From Snodgrassella alvi (GTDB lineage Bacteria > Pseudomonadota > Gammaproteobacteria > Burkholderiales > Neisseriaceae): 64,000 nt of DNA. This document shows, in pieces, positions 1 through 9,454 of the stretch. The stretch's first letter is position 1. Each line of letters starts with the position of its first letter. A program made the translations under genes and the position numbers. The stretch is taken from positions 236,196-300,195 of the forward strand of contig NZ_MEIK01000015.1 of the NCBI RefSeq assembly GCF_002777855.1, read 5' to 3'. The notes below the pieces were generated by a model that saw only the letters and a program-made list of their open reading frames with translations, was not told the DNA's origin and searched no databases.

Positions 1-572
1 GCGGCCGCATTTTTTAGAAATGAAGGCATGTCTACTAATATGTCAATGTTTTTTTTAGTTCGTTGAAATCTTTTTTAAACCAATTGATTGGTTACATTAG
101 TATAAAAGTTGTTTTTAAATATTTTTGAATATTTTAATATTAATAAATACATATGATATATATTTTATTGATTTTATACTAAGTATTTTAGGTAGCTATT
201 TAAATTTTTGATATCGTTTATTTCTCAATAATGATTTAAAAACATTTTTTTAGGGCAACAAGGTTTATTTAAGGCTTATTAATAGATTAGCAATTTTGTC
301 TTTGTTGATTATAAAGTTCTTGGTTTATTCGGATTCTGAAAAATTTGGATTATATTGTTTTTTTACTAATTAGAATGAATACTGGAATGTAGTTCCAATT
401 TGTGTTGAAGCTTGGCAAGCAGGAAAGTGCTTGAGTGCTGGCTTGTTTGGATGATGCTGAAGTAGAAATTTTAGCTCTAGAGAAGAATGCAAGTTGATCT
501 CTACTGGGAGTATATTTGCTGAATTCTTAATAAGATCGGCTAGTGTGAAAATTCTTGGGTAAGGCTGATAAT
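1..572. other. AT-rich non-coding stretch
   Basis: No convincing gene is visible. The DNA is strongly A+T rich with many stop codons in all frames. The only open frame of note (minus strand, 370-582) starts inside the tRNA terminator hairpin and has no ribosome binding site, so it is not accepted. No repeat array or RNA gene is recognisable. Confidence 0.6.
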
Positions 573-602
573 AAAAAAGCACAGCAAAAGCTGTGCTTTT
601 TT
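573..602 (-). terminator. Terminator of the tRNA-Val/tRNA-Asp unit
   Basis: An 8-bp perfect stem (AGCACAGC / GCTGTGCT) with an AAAA loop is flanked by A5 on the left and T5 on the right. Read on the minus strand it lies just beyond the 3' end of tRNA-Asp and ends in a U run, so it is a good intrinsic terminator for the tRNA transcript. The flanking runs would let it work in both directions. Confidence 0.85.
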
Positions 603-610
603 ATATTATT

Positions 611-687
611 TGGCGCGGCGGACGGGGCTCGAACCCGCGACCCCCGGCGTGACAGGCCGGTACTCTAACCAACTGAGCTACCACCGC
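611..687 (-). tRNA. tRNA-Asp (anticodon GTC)
   Basis: The minus strand folds as a 77-nt cloverleaf with an encoded CCA. The acceptor is GCGGTGG paired with CCGCCGC (one G-U pair), the D arm contains AGCTCAGTTGG, the anticodon loop is CTGTCAC with GTC, and the T loop is TTCGAGC. It is the distal gene of a two-tRNA transcript, 34 nt after tRNA-Val. The sequence closely resembles bacterial tRNA-Asp. Confidence 0.97.
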
Positions 688-721
688 GCAAGTTTTACGC
701 TATTGCATAAAACAAAAAAAC

Positions 722-797
722 TGGTGGGTGATGACGGAGTCGAACCGCCGACATTCTGCTTGTAAGGCAGACGCTCTACCAACTGAGCTAATCACCC
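722..797 (-). tRNA. tRNA-Val (anticodon TAC)
   Basis: A 76-nt cloverleaf on the minus strand with an encoded CCA. The acceptor is GGGTGAT/ATCACCC, the anticodon loop is CTTACAA with TAC, and the T loop is TTCGACT. It is the first gene of the Val-Asp pair, and a good promoter ends about 20 nt upstream. Confidence 0.97.
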
Positions 798-815
798 GTA
801 CTTGGGAAAGACGCT

Positions 816-844
816 ATTAAACCAGATATGCTGTCGGCTGGCAA
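816..844 (-). promoter_or_regulatory. Sigma-70 promoter of the tRNA-Val/Asp unit
   Basis: On the minus strand, TTGCCA (844-839) and TTTAAT (821-816) are separated by exactly 17 bp. The expected start near 809 is about 12 nt before tRNA-Val. The promoter sits just after the stop codon of the upstream antiporter gene on the same strand, so the tRNAs have their own start signal. Confidence 0.7.
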
Positions 845-862
845 GTGTTGGATGTGAAAAAA

Positions 863-2833
863 TTAGCTCGTACCTTGTAATGACCAGTTTTCAAAGAGTA
901 TTACTTTGTCTCTGGGACCAAGTACGACAAGTGTATCTTCGGCCTTAAACTGAAAATCAGGACTGAATGTGCGTAGCTGATGTGCATTGCGGCGTACAGA
1001 AAGTAGTTTGATTTTTAGTTTCTCAAGTGGGAGTTCATTGATGCTTTTGCCGACGAGAAAAGCATCAGGTGGTAGGGTGAAGGCTTGACGATAATAATGT
1101 ATGTTTTCTTCGGACAGTTCATCATCGCTGCCAGCAAACAGGCCTTCGAGCGCTTGGTAGCGGTTTTGGCGGATGCGTTGCATGATTTGATACACTTCAT
1201 CAAATGGTTTGCCGGAACTGAGCAATGCTTGGCTGGCCAATGTCAGGCTTGATTCTTTTTCGTCGGAGACGATGTCATCTGCACCCATATTGGTAAACAC
1301 AGGAATGTTGTCGTCGTTGGTTACGCGCACGATTACAGGCATGGTGGGTGCAATAAGCATGATGTTGTTGAGGATGTGTTTGGCCTCGGTCATGTTGTTG
1401 ATGGTAATGAGTACGGTATTGGCTCGTTTCAAGCCTGCTGCCTGCAGAACTTCCTGTCGTTTGGCATCACCAAAGGTGACTGGTTCACCAGCCGCTTTGG
1501 CTGTGGCAACTCGCTCGGCATCCAAATCAATGGCGTAGTAGGGTGTGTCTTCTTGTTGCAATATGCGGGCGATGCTCTGGCCGCAACGTCCAAAGCCGAT
1601 GATAAGGATGTGGTCGGACTTACTCATGGTTTCAACGAGTATGGTTTGCAAGTCTGCAGCCTGTTCGTCCCAGCTGCGTTTTACCAATAATCCTGAGAGT
1701 TTATCTGCACTTTTCATGATAAAGGGTGCCAGTATCATGGAGAGTAGGATGGCGGCGATGGCAGCCTGTTGCAAATTGAGTGAGATAAGTCCAAGCGCAC
1801 CGCTGATGGCAAGCATAACAAAACCAAATTCGCCTCCTTGTGCCAGATACAAGGCTGTTTTTGTGCTGTCGCTGCTGTTTTCTTTCATGTAGCGGCCAAT
1901 GCCGTAGAGAACGCCTGCTTTGAGGACAATGAGAAGAGCGCATAGAACCAGTATCATGAGCCAGCTGGATTGTAATACTTGTATGTTTAGCTTCATGCCA
2001 ATGGTGATAAAGAAGAAGCCGAGAAGGATGTCGCGAAAGGGGCGAATGTCGTCTTCTACTTGATAACGGTATTCGGTTTCGGAAATCAGCATGCCTGCAA
2101 CGAATGCACCAAGTGCCAGTGACAGGCCGGCCAATTGGGTGAGATAGGCCACGCCAAGGGTCACCAGCAATACGTTTATCATGAAAAGTTCACTGGACTT
2201 GGTACGTGCAATTAAGCGAAACCATACGGGCATGATTCTGCTGCCGACTATCAGCAACAAACCAAGTGCCAGTGCCATAGTTAGAAGTGCTTTGCCCATT
2301 TGCAGTATTAGGCCGTCACTACTGTGTGCTAGTGCTGGAAACAGAATCATTAAGGGTACGACGGCTATGTCCTGCATCAGCAGTACGCCCATAATCATGT
2401 GGCCGTAATGTTGGCTGAGTTCGTTTTTTTCAACCATAATGCGGCTGACGATGGCGGTAGACGACATCGTCATGGCGGCAGCAAGGGTAAAAGCCCATGT
2501 AAGCTGAATCCCCATCAGCCCAAAAATGATAAACAGGGCTAGGAGCGTAAGGATAACTTGTAGCCCTCCTAGTCCAAGTACCAGCCGGCGCATGGCTTTG
2601 AGTTTGCCAATGGAAAATTCAAGTCCGATGCTGAACATGAGGAAGGTGATGCCGATTTCACCGATGAATTCAGTGGCATGGCTTTGGTTAATCAGATGCA
2701 GCCAGCCCGGACCGGCCATAAAACCGACGACGAGATAGCCAAGCATAGCGGGAATGTGCAGACGTCGGCAGATGATGGCGGCCAAAACGGCTACCAAAAG
2801 AATCATCACGACAGGGCCAAGAGAAATATGCAT
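863..2833 (-). CDS. Monovalent cation:proton antiporter-2 (CPA2/Kef) family protein
   Basis: 656 residues. The first ~385 form a hydrophobic Na+/H+ exchanger domain of about a dozen membrane segments, starting with an amphipathic opening helix and containing the CPA2-type stretch FLMFSIGLEFS. From about residue 405 there is an RCK/TrkA-N domain with the nucleotide-binding loop IIGFGRCGQS, and from about 577 a TrkA-C domain (FLVGKSINELPL). The architecture is that of KefB/KefC/YbaL potassium efflux antiporters in the inner membrane, gated through the cytosolic RCK part. It is longer than KefB/KefC because of the TrkA-C domain, so I do not assign a specific symbol. The gene stands alone on its strand, with AT-rich DNA upstream and the tRNA pair downstream. 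The exact ion is not determinable from sequence. Confidence 0.9.
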   Translation of the reverse strand: MHISLGPVVMILLVAVLAAIICRRLHIPAMLGYLVVGFMAGPGWLHLINQSHATEFIGEIGITFLMFSIGLEFSIGKLKAMRRLVLGLGGLQVILTLLALFIIFGLMGIQLTWAFTLAAAMTMSSTAIVSRIMVEKNELSQHYGHMIMGVLLMQDIAVVPLMILFPALAHSSDGLILQMGKALLTMALALGLLLIVGSRIMPVWFRLIARTKSSELFMINVLLVTLGVAYLTQLAGLSLALGAFVAGMLISETEYRYQVEDDIRPFRDILLGFFFITIGMKLNIQVLQSSWLMILVLCALLIVLKAGVLYGIGRYMKENSSDSTKTALYLAQGGEFGFVMLAISGALGLISLNLQQAAIAAILLSMILAPFIMKSADKLSGLLVKRSWDEQAADLQTILVETMSKSDHILIIGFGRCGQSIARILQQEDTPYYAIDLDAERVATAKAAGEPVTFGDAKRQEVLQAAGLKRANTVLITINNMTEAKHILNNIMLIAPTMPVIVRVTNDDNIPVFTNMGADDIVSDEKESSLTLASQALLSSGKPFDEVYQIMQRIRQNRYQALEGLFAGSDDELSEENIHYYRQAFTLPPDAFLVGKSINELPLEKLKIKLLSVRRNAHQLRTFSPDFQFKAEDTLVVLGPRDKVILFENWSLQGTS

Positions 2834-2926
2834 AATTCTTTGATTTTATTTAATTAAAATTTTATTATCATATTTTAACATAGATGTTTTGGCTTGTGCG
2901 GATAATCCTAAGTATTGCTGATTTTT

Positions 2927-3778
2927 TCAGGTGAGTTTATGTAAATATTTGCGCAATTGTTTTAATGCGGTCCATGCTGTGGCTTTTAAATGGCTTTGAC
3001 GCAATAATCTTGCCGGATGAGGAGAGATGACATAGGGAATGTTGTGCAGATTCTGAGCCAGCACTGATTGATCAAGGCGGCTGAATGTTTGTCCTAAAAG
3101 TAATATTGCCTGAGGCTGAATGTGTTTGATTTGTGCACTCAGATAAGGCAAACATGCTTGTAGCTGTTCGCTGGTTACTTTAAGACTAACATTAGGCGCA
3201 CATTTTACTTGACTGGTATAGAAAACTTCCTCGGAGCTAATGTTGATGGCGGCGAGCATATTGCTGAGCAGTTGGCCGACTTCGCCGCTGAATAGTTGCT
3301 GGTTGCTGTCGTCAGGTGGTGCCGGATTGGTGCTGATAACCAGTAGACGAGCATTTGCCGAACCATAGCCAGATAGGGGCGTGCAGCGCTCCTGATGCAG
3401 GTTGCAGCGGGTGCAGGCAGCTAATGCTGCGGGTATGGCTTCGTAGCTGAGTTTTAAATTATCTGTTGTGCTCTGGCTGCAGAAGTTTTGCCGTTCTTCA
3501 GTTTGAGTGGTGGTCGTGGTTTCACTAGCTGCTTGAGGTGGCTGCCTGATGATGTGTTGAAGGGCAGCGCGGTGTGAATGATGGATAGTTTCTTTTGTTG
3601 TTGGATTCTGTATGGCACTGGTACTGGAATGTACGGATTCTCTAGGTGGTGCAGGTTGCTTAGCTGTGACAGTTTGTGCCGGAGCTGGCTGTACGGGGAG
3701 CAGAGAGGCAGTCTGTGCCAACCACATCGGTCCCAGCCCGAGTGCCTCGTGTAAATACAGATAACGGCTGTCTAACAT
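2927..3778 (-). CDS. Uracil-DNA glycosylase family 4-like protein with altered motif A
   Basis: 283 residues. The first ~115 are a low-complexity Pro/Thr/Gln-rich linker after a short helix. The C-terminal ~165 residues match the family 4 (Fe-S) UDG fold: paired cysteines CTRC near residue 121, a cysteine in KCAPN and one in ACLPYL (four candidate Fe-S ligands), the substrate-pocket stretch FSGEVGQLLSNML, and the histidine motif HPARLLR near residue 252. Motif A, normally GEAPG or similar, reads STNPAPPDD at about 147, so the usual catalytic glutamate is replaced. Uracil excision is therefore uncertain; it could be a divergent or structural homologue. It overlaps rimI by 7 nt and is the last gene of a tsaB-rimI-UDG operon. 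Confidence 0.85.
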   Translation of the reverse strand: MLDSRYLYLHEALGLGPMWLAQTASLLPVQPAPAQTVTAKQPAPPRESVHSSTSAIQNPTTKETIHHSHRAALQHIIRQPPQAASETTTTTQTEERQNFCSQSTTDNLKLSYEAIPAALAACTRCNLHQERCTPLSGYGSANARLLVISTNPAPPDDSNQQLFSGEVGQLLSNMLAAINISSEEVFYTSQVKCAPNVSLKVTSEQLQACLPYLSAQIKHIQPQAILLLGQTFSRLDQSVLAQNLHNIPYVISPHPARLLRQSHLKATAWTALKQLRKYLHKLT

Positions 3779-4203
3779 CGTTTTTCCATGATTATGGCAT
3801 CTTCACCATTTTGGTAATAACTTTTGCGCAAGCCACAGTTTTCGAAACCATTGCGCTTGTACAGCTTGATGGCGCCCATGTTGCTGGAGCGTACTTCGAG
3901 CAATATACGGTCGATAGTCTCTGCTTGTACACTTTGAAAGAGATGATTTAGTAATTGCTGGGCATAGCCTTGGCGTCTGTGTGCCGGATGGGTGTCAAGC
4001 AGGTGAATTTCTGCTTCATTCGGTATTTTTTGCCATACTAGCATGGCTACGATGCCATGTTCGGGTAGGTCGACAACCCAGATGGGCTGAGCTGCAGAGA
4101 TGCTGTTGGTTAGCTGGGTGGTAGACCAAGGTGCGGGATTGCAAAGCTGTTCCAATTTCACTAAAACAGGAATGTCGGTTAGCTGAGCGGTACGAATGGT
4201 CAT
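3772..4203 (-). CDS. rimI: Ribosomal protein S18 alanine N-acetyltransferase
   Basis: 143-residue GNAT-fold acetyltransferase. The acetyl-CoA binding motif A is visible as RRQGYAQQLL (R/Q-x-x-G-x-G/A pattern), followed by EVRSSNMGAIKLYKRNGF, the characteristic RimI stretch that positions the substrate N-terminus and ends in the NGF turn. The length is typical for RimI, which acetylates the N-terminal alanine of S18 in the cytosol. It overlaps tsaB by 4 nt at its start and the UDG-like gene by 7 nt at its end, so the three are translationally coupled. The tsaB-rimI pairing is widespread in bacteria and supports the call. Confidence 0.92.
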   Translation of the reverse strand: MTIRTAQLTDIPVLVKLEQLCNPAPWSTTQLTNSISAAQPIWVVDLPEHGIVAMLVWQKIPNEAEIHLLDTHPAHRRQGYAQQLLNHLFQSVQAETIDRILLEVRSSNMGAIKLYKRNGFENCGLRKSYYQNGEDAIIMEKRC

Positions 4204-4883
4204 GCTGGCTGTCCTGTTGAGCGTCTGGCCGCTTGTTCGGTGGCGGTTAAGGCAATTTTGTTACGCACATAATGTAGGCTTGCTTCTGCTGCGGTGGTTG
4301 CGGGATAGTGCCCGGTTAAAGCCAGTTGAGCATATACGTCTGCTTGCGGCATTTGGTTTTGCCCTGTGACGGGTAACTCAATATCCAATGCATACGCGTT
4401 GCCGACACCGGTCCCATGGAGATGGCCGTCTGGCAGGTGGATGTTGCTGGCACTGTCTACGCGATATTCAGTGAGGCGGCTCAGATTACGGGTGTCATAC
4501 CAGGCATAAAAAAGTTCATTCATGCGGGCATCGGTAGCCGCCAGTACGCATGGTTGATCTGGTATCTGTGCAGCCACAGCGTCCAGACAAGGTATACCAA
4601 TCAGAGGTAGGTTGTTCGGCAAAGCTAAACCGGTTGCTACTCCCAGTCCGATGCGAAGACCGGTAAATGCCCCCGGCCCTTGTGCATAGACTATGCCATT
4701 CAGGTCGGCTAGCATTAGGTTTGCTGTTTCCAGCAGTTGCCGGATACGCGGTAATATCAGTTCAGACTGTTTTGTGCCCACTGCTTCGTAAATGCTGTGG
4801 GTATGTCCGTTGTGATGAAGGCCTAATGATAGGTAGCCGGTGCTGGTATCGATTACCAGCAGACGAGAATTGATACTGATCAT
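4200..4883 (-). CDS. tsaB: tRNA threonylcarbamoyladenosine biosynthesis protein TsaB
   Basis: 227 residues with the ASKHA-fold opening LLVIDTSTGYLSLGL and the TsaB signature GPGAFTGLRIGLGVATGLAL around residue 70. TsaB is the non-catalytic partner of TsaD in the complex that forms t6A37 on ANN-decoding tRNAs. Length is normal for the family. It is the first gene of the tsaB-rimI-UDG operon, overlapping rimI by 4 nt. The 240-nt gap to the divergent gluQ gene holds both promoters, but neither is clear enough to mark. Confidence 0.93.
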   Translation of the reverse strand: MISINSRLLVIDTSTGYLSLGLHHNGHTHSIYEAVGTKQSELILPRIRQLLETANLMLADLNGIVYAQGPGAFTGLRIGLGVATGLALPNNLPLIGIPCLDAVAAQIPDQPCVLAATDARMNELFYAWYDTRNLSRLTEYRVDSASNIHLPDGHLHGTGVGNAYALDIELPVTGQNQMPQADVYAQLALTGHYPATTAAEASLHYVRNKIALTATEQAARRSTGQPA

Positions 4884-5121
4884 GGTGTGTCAGAATGTTT
4901 AGATGGGTGGATTATACCTTTTTATAGCTTTTTAAATGACCCTGATGTCTGAGTTTGCTGTATCCATTATGACCGGGGCAGGGCTAATAAATGCTATTAT
5001 GGGGTAAATTTTAATAATTAATTGTTTATCTTGCAGAGCTTGCTGCTATGTGAATTGGGTGGTTTGTTCTTTTGCAAATGGAATGTCAAGTTGCAGGTGA
5101 TGTTCAGGATGGAAGCGGTTT

Positions 5122-6024
5122 GTGGCTGAGATGTATGTGGGGCGGTTTGCGCCCAGTCCGACTGGTTTATTGCATATTGGTTCACTGCTGACGGCTGTGG
5201 CTTCGTATCTGGATGCACGCAGCCGGCAGGGGCGTTGGCTGGTGCGTATGGAAGATTTGGATCCGCCGCGGGAAATGCCCGGTGCGGCTGCTTCTATTTT
5301 ATCGACACTGGAGGCATTTTCGCTGCACTGGGATGGTGAGGTGGTGTATCAGAGCCGCCGCCATCATTTGTATGCGGCGGCATTGGATGCATTGCGTGCA
5401 CAGAATAAAGTCTATCCTTGTTTTTGTAGTCGTAAGACGGTGCAGGCTGAAGCACGGGGTATGGGTGTGGATGGCGTAATTTATGGTGGTAAATGTGCAT
5501 TAAATTATGCAGCGATATCTGCAGTTGCGCATAAGCCTCCGGCATGGCGTTTACGCACAGATACAGCCATTATCGGTTTTCAGGATGCGGTACAGGGGTG
5601 GCAGCAGCAATGTCTGGCTAGTGATACGGGCGATTTTATTTTGCTGCGTGCGGATGGCTGCTGGGCTTATCAGCTGGCGGTGGTGGTCGATGATGCAGCA
5701 CAGGGTGTAAATCATGTGGTGCGTGGTCAGGATTTGCTGGTGTCGACGCCACGGCAGATTTATGTACAGCAGTTGTTAGGTCTTGCTCAGCCTGAGTATG
5801 CTCATTTGCCGTTGTTAACAAATGCGCAGGGGCAGAAGTGGTCGAAGCAGACGCGGGCACCGGCACTGGATTTGCATCGACGTGAGGATTTGTTACGGCA
5901 GGTTTTGCTTTATCTGGGGCTGCCGCTGGCGCCGCAAGTGGATAGTTTGGCGGATTTGCTGGAATGGGCGGTATTGCATTGGCGGCTAGAGCGTGTTCGG
6001 CCACACGCTATTATGACTGAATAG
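5122..6024 (+). CDS. gluQ: Glutamyl-queuosine tRNA(Asp) synthetase
   Basis: 300 residues; a truncated glutamyl-tRNA synthetase paralogue lacking the anticodon-binding domain. The N-terminus has [19 protein letters not shown] (HIGH-type motif), then [10 protein letters not shown], a zinc-binding set (CFCSRKT and YGGKC) and the degenerate KMSKS motif [11 protein letters not shown]. GluQRS attaches glutamate to the queuosine base at position 34 of tRNA-Asp, without tRNA recognition of the usual kind. The GTG start at 5122 is preferred because GGAAG lies 6 nt upstream; an ATG at 5131 is the alternative. cydD follows after 38 nt, but a shared transcript is not proven. A tRNA-Asp gene, the substrate, is also in this window. 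Confidence 0.93.
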   Translation: MAEMYVGRFAPSPTGLLHIGSLLTAVASYLDARSRQGRWLVRMEDLDPPREMPGAAASILSTLEAFSLHWDGEVVYQSRRHHLYAAALDALRAQNKVYPCFCSRKTVQAEARGMGVDGVIYGGKCALNYAAISAVAHKPPAWRLRTDTAIIGFQDAVQGWQQQCLASDTGDFILLRADGCWAYQLAVVVDDAAQGVNHVVRGQDLLVSTPRQIYVQQLLGLAQPEYAHLPLLTNAQGQKWSKQTRAPALDLHRREDLLRQVLLYLGLPLAPQVDSLADLLEWAVLHWRLERVRPHAIMTE

Positions 6025-6062
6025 TTTTAGGTAAGGGATTTTAGATTAAAGGGAGAAGCAGG

Positions 6063-7766
6063 TTGGCTACACCAAATGTTCAAGCATTTTCTGCGCGTTT
6101 TTATCTGCGTATGTGGCAAAAGCGCCAGCGTCGGTCTTTCCGGCTGGCATGGGTGCTGATGCTGACGGCAGCGGTATTAATTATTGTGCAAAGTGCTTTA
6201 TTGGCCAATCTGTTTGCATTGTGGCTGGGTGGTGAGAATGTGATGGCGGCTCTCCGCCAGTTTCTGCCTTATTTGCTAGTGTGTTGGTTGCTGCGACCGT
6301 TGCTGAATTATTTTAAAGATCGGTTGGTGGCGCAAGCCAGTGCGTCTATCCGCATGCAGCTACGCAGCCAGTTGTTAAGCGCTTTGGCTTTTCTGGGGCC
6401 GGAACGCAGCCAATATGGCAGTGATGGCGCGCTGTCTTCCTTGGTGTTGGAGCAGGTGGATGCGCTAGATGGTTATTTTAGCCATTATGTGCTGCAACAG
6501 CAGTTGGCAGCACTAATGCCATTGCTGATTGCAGCGGCAACCTGTTTTTACAGTCCGTTTGCAGCGGCTTTGTTATTGCTGACAGCACCATTGGTGCCGG
6601 TGTTTATGATTCTGCTAGGGCAGGCTGCTGCGCGAAAAAATCGGGCGCAATTATCAGCGCTTGCAGCATTGAGCGGTCGGTTTCTGGATTTATTGCGTGG
6701 TTTGCCGACGTTACGTCGGCTGGGGGCACAGCAGATTGCGCAGCAGGCAATTGATTCGGCTGCTTATTCTTACCGTAAGCGTACTATGGCGGTGCTGCGT
6801 CTAGCATTTCTGTCTACGGCGGTGTTGGAGTTGTTTGCTTCCTTGGCGATTGCACTGGTGGCGGTGTATCTGGGATTGGGGCTACTGGGTGTGTTGCCGT
6901 GGGCAAATGGTCAGGTGCCGGTACCTTATCAGGGGGCGTTGTTTATTTTGCTGCTGGCTCCTGAATTTTATGCGCCGCTGCGCCAGTTAGGTGCGAATTA
7001 TCATGATAAGGCCAAAGCGGAAGCGGCAACAGAAGCATTAATCCCTTTGTTTGAAGTTACTGAAACGGTGACAGCGTCCACTGCAGAGGTGGATTTTGTA
7101 TTGCAGAGTCCGCCTGAGCTGCGAGGTGAATATTTGGTGGTTTACGGGCGAGATAAGCGAGTGAGGTTGCCTCAATTTAGTTTCAGTGTACAGGCTGGCG
7201 AGCGGGTGCTGCTGCGGGGCGCCAGTGGTAGTGGTAAGTCGAGTCTGTTGCAGGCTTTGCTTGGATTTGCACCTTACTCCGGTATTTTACGGATTAATCA
7301 ATATGATTATGTCGATTTGAATCTGCCACTACTCAGACAATCGGTGGCTTATCTGGCGCAGACGCCGCCGATTTTGGCGTTGTCGATTGCTGATAATTTG
7401 CGGCTGGCTAATGCCAGTGCTTCAGATGAGCAGTTGCGTGAAGTGTTGCAGCAGGTGGGTTTGTGGGTGCTGGTACAGAGGTTGCCGGCTCAGTTAAATA
7501 CGCTATTGGGTGAGCGAGGCAAGGGATTGTCAGGTGGACAGTTGCAACGTCTCGCGCTGGCACAGATGCTGCTGCGCAATTCCCCTTTGTGGCTGTTGGA
7601 TGAGCCGACTGCACATTTGGATGCGCAAACAGCAGAAGAAATTATGCGCTTACTGGACAGACTCAGCTACGGCAAGACGGTGTTGCTAGTGAGCCATGAT
7701 GTGAGTTATGCAGGTTGGACAGACCGAGAAATAATGCTGTCTTCTGAGCAGGAGCGGGTGCGATGA
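6063..7766 (+). CDS. cydD: Thiol reductant ABC exporter subunit CydD
   Basis: 567 residues. Residues ~25-300 hold six membrane segments of an ABC type IV half-transporter; the C-terminal ~200 form the nucleotide-binding domain with Walker A GASGSGKSS (about 385), signature LSGGQLQRLAL (about 488) and Walker B LWLLDEPTAHLD (about 511). With CydC it exports glutathione/cysteine to the periplasm and is needed for assembly of cytochrome bd. The likely start is a TTG codon at 6063, placed correctly after AGGGAGAA; no in-frame ATG gives a better fit. It overlaps cydC by 4 nt (ATGA), implying coupled translation of the heterodimer. cydABX follows downstream, which makes the assignment firm. Confidence 0.95.
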   Translation: MATPNVQAFSARFYLRMWQKRQRRSFRLAWVLMLTAAVLIIVQSALLANLFALWLGGENVMAALRQFLPYLLVCWLLRPLLNYFKDRLVAQASASIRMQLRSQLLSALAFLGPERSQYGSDGALSSLVLEQVDALDGYFSHYVLQQQLAALMPLLIAAATCFYSPFAAALLLLTAPLVPVFMILLGQAAARKNRAQLSALAALSGRFLDLLRGLPTLRRLGAQQIAQQAIDSAAYSYRKRTMAVLRLAFLSTAVLELFASLAIALVAVYLGLGLLGVLPWANGQVPVPYQGALFILLLAPEFYAPLRQLGANYHDKAKAEAATEALIPLFEVTETVTASTAEVDFVLQSPPELRGEYLVVYGRDKRVRLPQFSFSVQAGERVLLRGASGSGKSSLLQALLGFAPYSGILRINQYDYVDLNLPLLRQSVAYLAQTPPILALSIADNLRLANASASDEQLREVLQQVGLWVLVQRLPAQLNTLLGERGKGLSGGQLQRLALAQMLLRNSPLWLLDEPTAHLDAQTAEEIMRLLDRLSYGKTVLLVSHDVSYAGWTDREIMLSSEQERVR

Positions 7767-9421
7767 AACGTTATGATTTGTTGTGGTCGGGGCAGGAGCT
7801 AAAGTTATCGGGTCTTTTACGCAGCCGGCAGGGTGCGTGGATTCTGGCGTGGGTTTTGGGGCAGGCTACGGCAATTGCTGGTATTGCGCTGCTGGCTTTA
7901 TCTGGCTGGTTTATTACGGCGGCAGGGCTAGCAGGAATGGTGAGTCTGGCTACGGCTTATATCTTTAATTATTTTACGCCAGCAGGAGTTATCCGTTTGC
8001 TGGCTATTTTACGTACGGCTGGACGCTATGGCGAGCGTCTGGGTTCGCACGATGCGGTATTGGGACTGCTGGCTGATTTGCGTAGTGGTCTGTTTGCGCG
8101 GTTGGCCGTTGCCAGACAGCAGCAAGTGAGCTCGCTTCAGCAGATGCATCGGTTATTAAGTGATATTGAACTCTTGAATAATTGGCCGCTGAATGTGGTG
8201 TTGCCATGGTTGTGGGCGTTTATGTTGTTGCTGGGTATTCTTGGCTTAACTCTGATTGTAGCCGGTGGCGGGCTAACGCTAGCTCTGAGTATTCCTTTGC
8301 TGCTGGCAACACTGGTAATTCCGGCATTGGCTGCTTGCTACGGGCAGAACTGGGGTCGTCGGCAAGCGATGCAGGCAGAAATTCGACGAACTGCTTTACT
8401 GCAACCACTGGAGGCGCTAACCGCATTATTGCAATGGCAGCAATGGCCACGTTTTGCGACTGCATTTTTTGCTAAGGATGGGAATTATGTTGGCGCGCAG
8501 CTAAGTCAGCAGCGGCTGGCGGGTAGAGTGGTGCTGTTACAGCAGTTGTGTCTCGCAGCAGCGGCTGCGTTGCTGCTGTGGCATGGGAGCGCTTTATTGA
8601 GTGTAGGGAAGCTGTCTGTGGCGATGTTGCTTGCTTTGCTGCTGGCAATATTCGGCTTTTCTGAGCTGGTATTGGTGTTGGGAATGAATGTGATGACTTT
8701 TGGTTTGTGCCGCGCCGCCTGTACCCGTCTCAATGCGATTGTGCCCAACGGTGTGCCGGTGTCTGAACCAAAAAATGCTTTACCTCTGCAACTGCATTTA
8801 CAGGCAAGAAATTTGTGTGCGTGCTGGCCGCAGGCACTAAATGGTGCTGAACATATTAATTTCGATGTGAAAAACGGGGATATTTTATTGTTGCAAGGTG
8901 CCTCCGGTGCCGGTAAGTCCACTTTACTGGCGGTGCTGGCCGGAGAATTGGAGGCAAATGATGGTGAGCTAAGCTGTAATGGTAGGCCGTTTGCGTATTG
9001 GCAATGGACAAGGCAGGTGGGATATCTGGCACAGCAGTTAGATATTTTCGATTTAACGCTGGCAGAGAATCTGCGGCTGGGCAAGGCGGATGCGACTGAT
9101 GAAGAGCTATGGGCGGTGCTGGCCAATGTGGGGCTGATGGTCTGGGCTGAGCATCAGCCTAAGCAACTTGATACTCCTTTGGGAGAATACGGTGCTGCGG
9201 TTTCGGGCGGGCAGGCGCGACGGATTGCACTGGCTCGATTGTTGCTGCGCCCTTATGAGCTGCTGATTCTGGATGAGCCTTTTGCAGGTATGGATGAAGA
9301 AACACAGACCGCGCTAGCAGTAATGCTTCAGCAACATCAGCAGCGTGGAATTTTGGTTGTGGCCAGCCATCAAGCTAATCCATGGCCACAAGCACAGGTT
9401 TTGCAAGTGGGCACGAGTTGA
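7763..9421 (+). CDS. cydC: Thiol reductant ABC exporter subunit CydC
   Basis: 552 residues, second half of the CydDC heterodimer. The N-terminal membrane domain begins with ILAWVLGQATAIAGIALLALS; the C-terminal ATPase has Walker A GASGAGKSTLL (about 378), signature VSGGQARRIAL (about 480) and Walker B LLILDEPFAGMD (about 502). It starts in the ATGA overlap with cydD. A good intrinsic terminator lies 34 nt after the stop, so cydDC ends here and cydABX is a separate transcript. Function as for CydD: export of low-molecular thiols and support of haem insertion into cytochrome bd. Confidence 0.95.
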   Translation: MKRYDLLWSGQELKLSGLLRSRQGAWILAWVLGQATAIAGIALLALSGWFITAAGLAGMVSLATAYIFNYFTPAGVIRLLAILRTAGRYGERLGSHDAVLGLLADLRSGLFARLAVARQQQVSSLQQMHRLLSDIELLNNWPLNVVLPWLWAFMLLLGILGLTLIVAGGGLTLALSIPLLLATLVIPALAACYGQNWGRRQAMQAEIRRTALLQPLEALTALLQWQQWPRFATAFFAKDGNYVGAQLSQQRLAGRVVLLQQLCLAAAAALLLWHGSALLSVGKLSVAMLLALLLAIFGFSELVLVLGMNVMTFGLCRAACTRLNAIVPNGVPVSEPKNALPLQLHLQARNLCACWPQALNGAEHINFDVKNGDILLLQGASGAGKSTLLAVLAGELEANDGELSCNGRPFAYWQWTRQVGYLAQQLDIFDLTLAENLRLGKADATDEELWAVLANVGLMVWAEHQPKQLDTPLGEYGAAVSGGQARRIALARLLLRPYELLILDEPFAGMDEETQTALAVMLQQHQQRGILVVASHQANPWPQAQVLQVGTS

Positions 9422-9454
9422 GCGGTATGTCTTTGTTGCAGTATGCGTATTGAT

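Noticed and set aside
370..582. Minus-strand open frame of 70 codons
   Set aside because: It starts inside the tRNA terminator hairpin, lacks a ribosome binding site and shows no family features.
5018..5218. Minus-strand open frame of 66 codons overlapping the start of gluQ
   Set aside because: It overlaps a well-supported synthetase gene and the tsaB/gluQ promoter region and has no family features.
8506..9126. Long antisense open frame of 206 codons opposite cydC
   Set aside because: It is a shadow of cydC on the other strand; composition is Ser/Ala/Pro-rich in the manner of antisense frames and there is no ribosome binding site.
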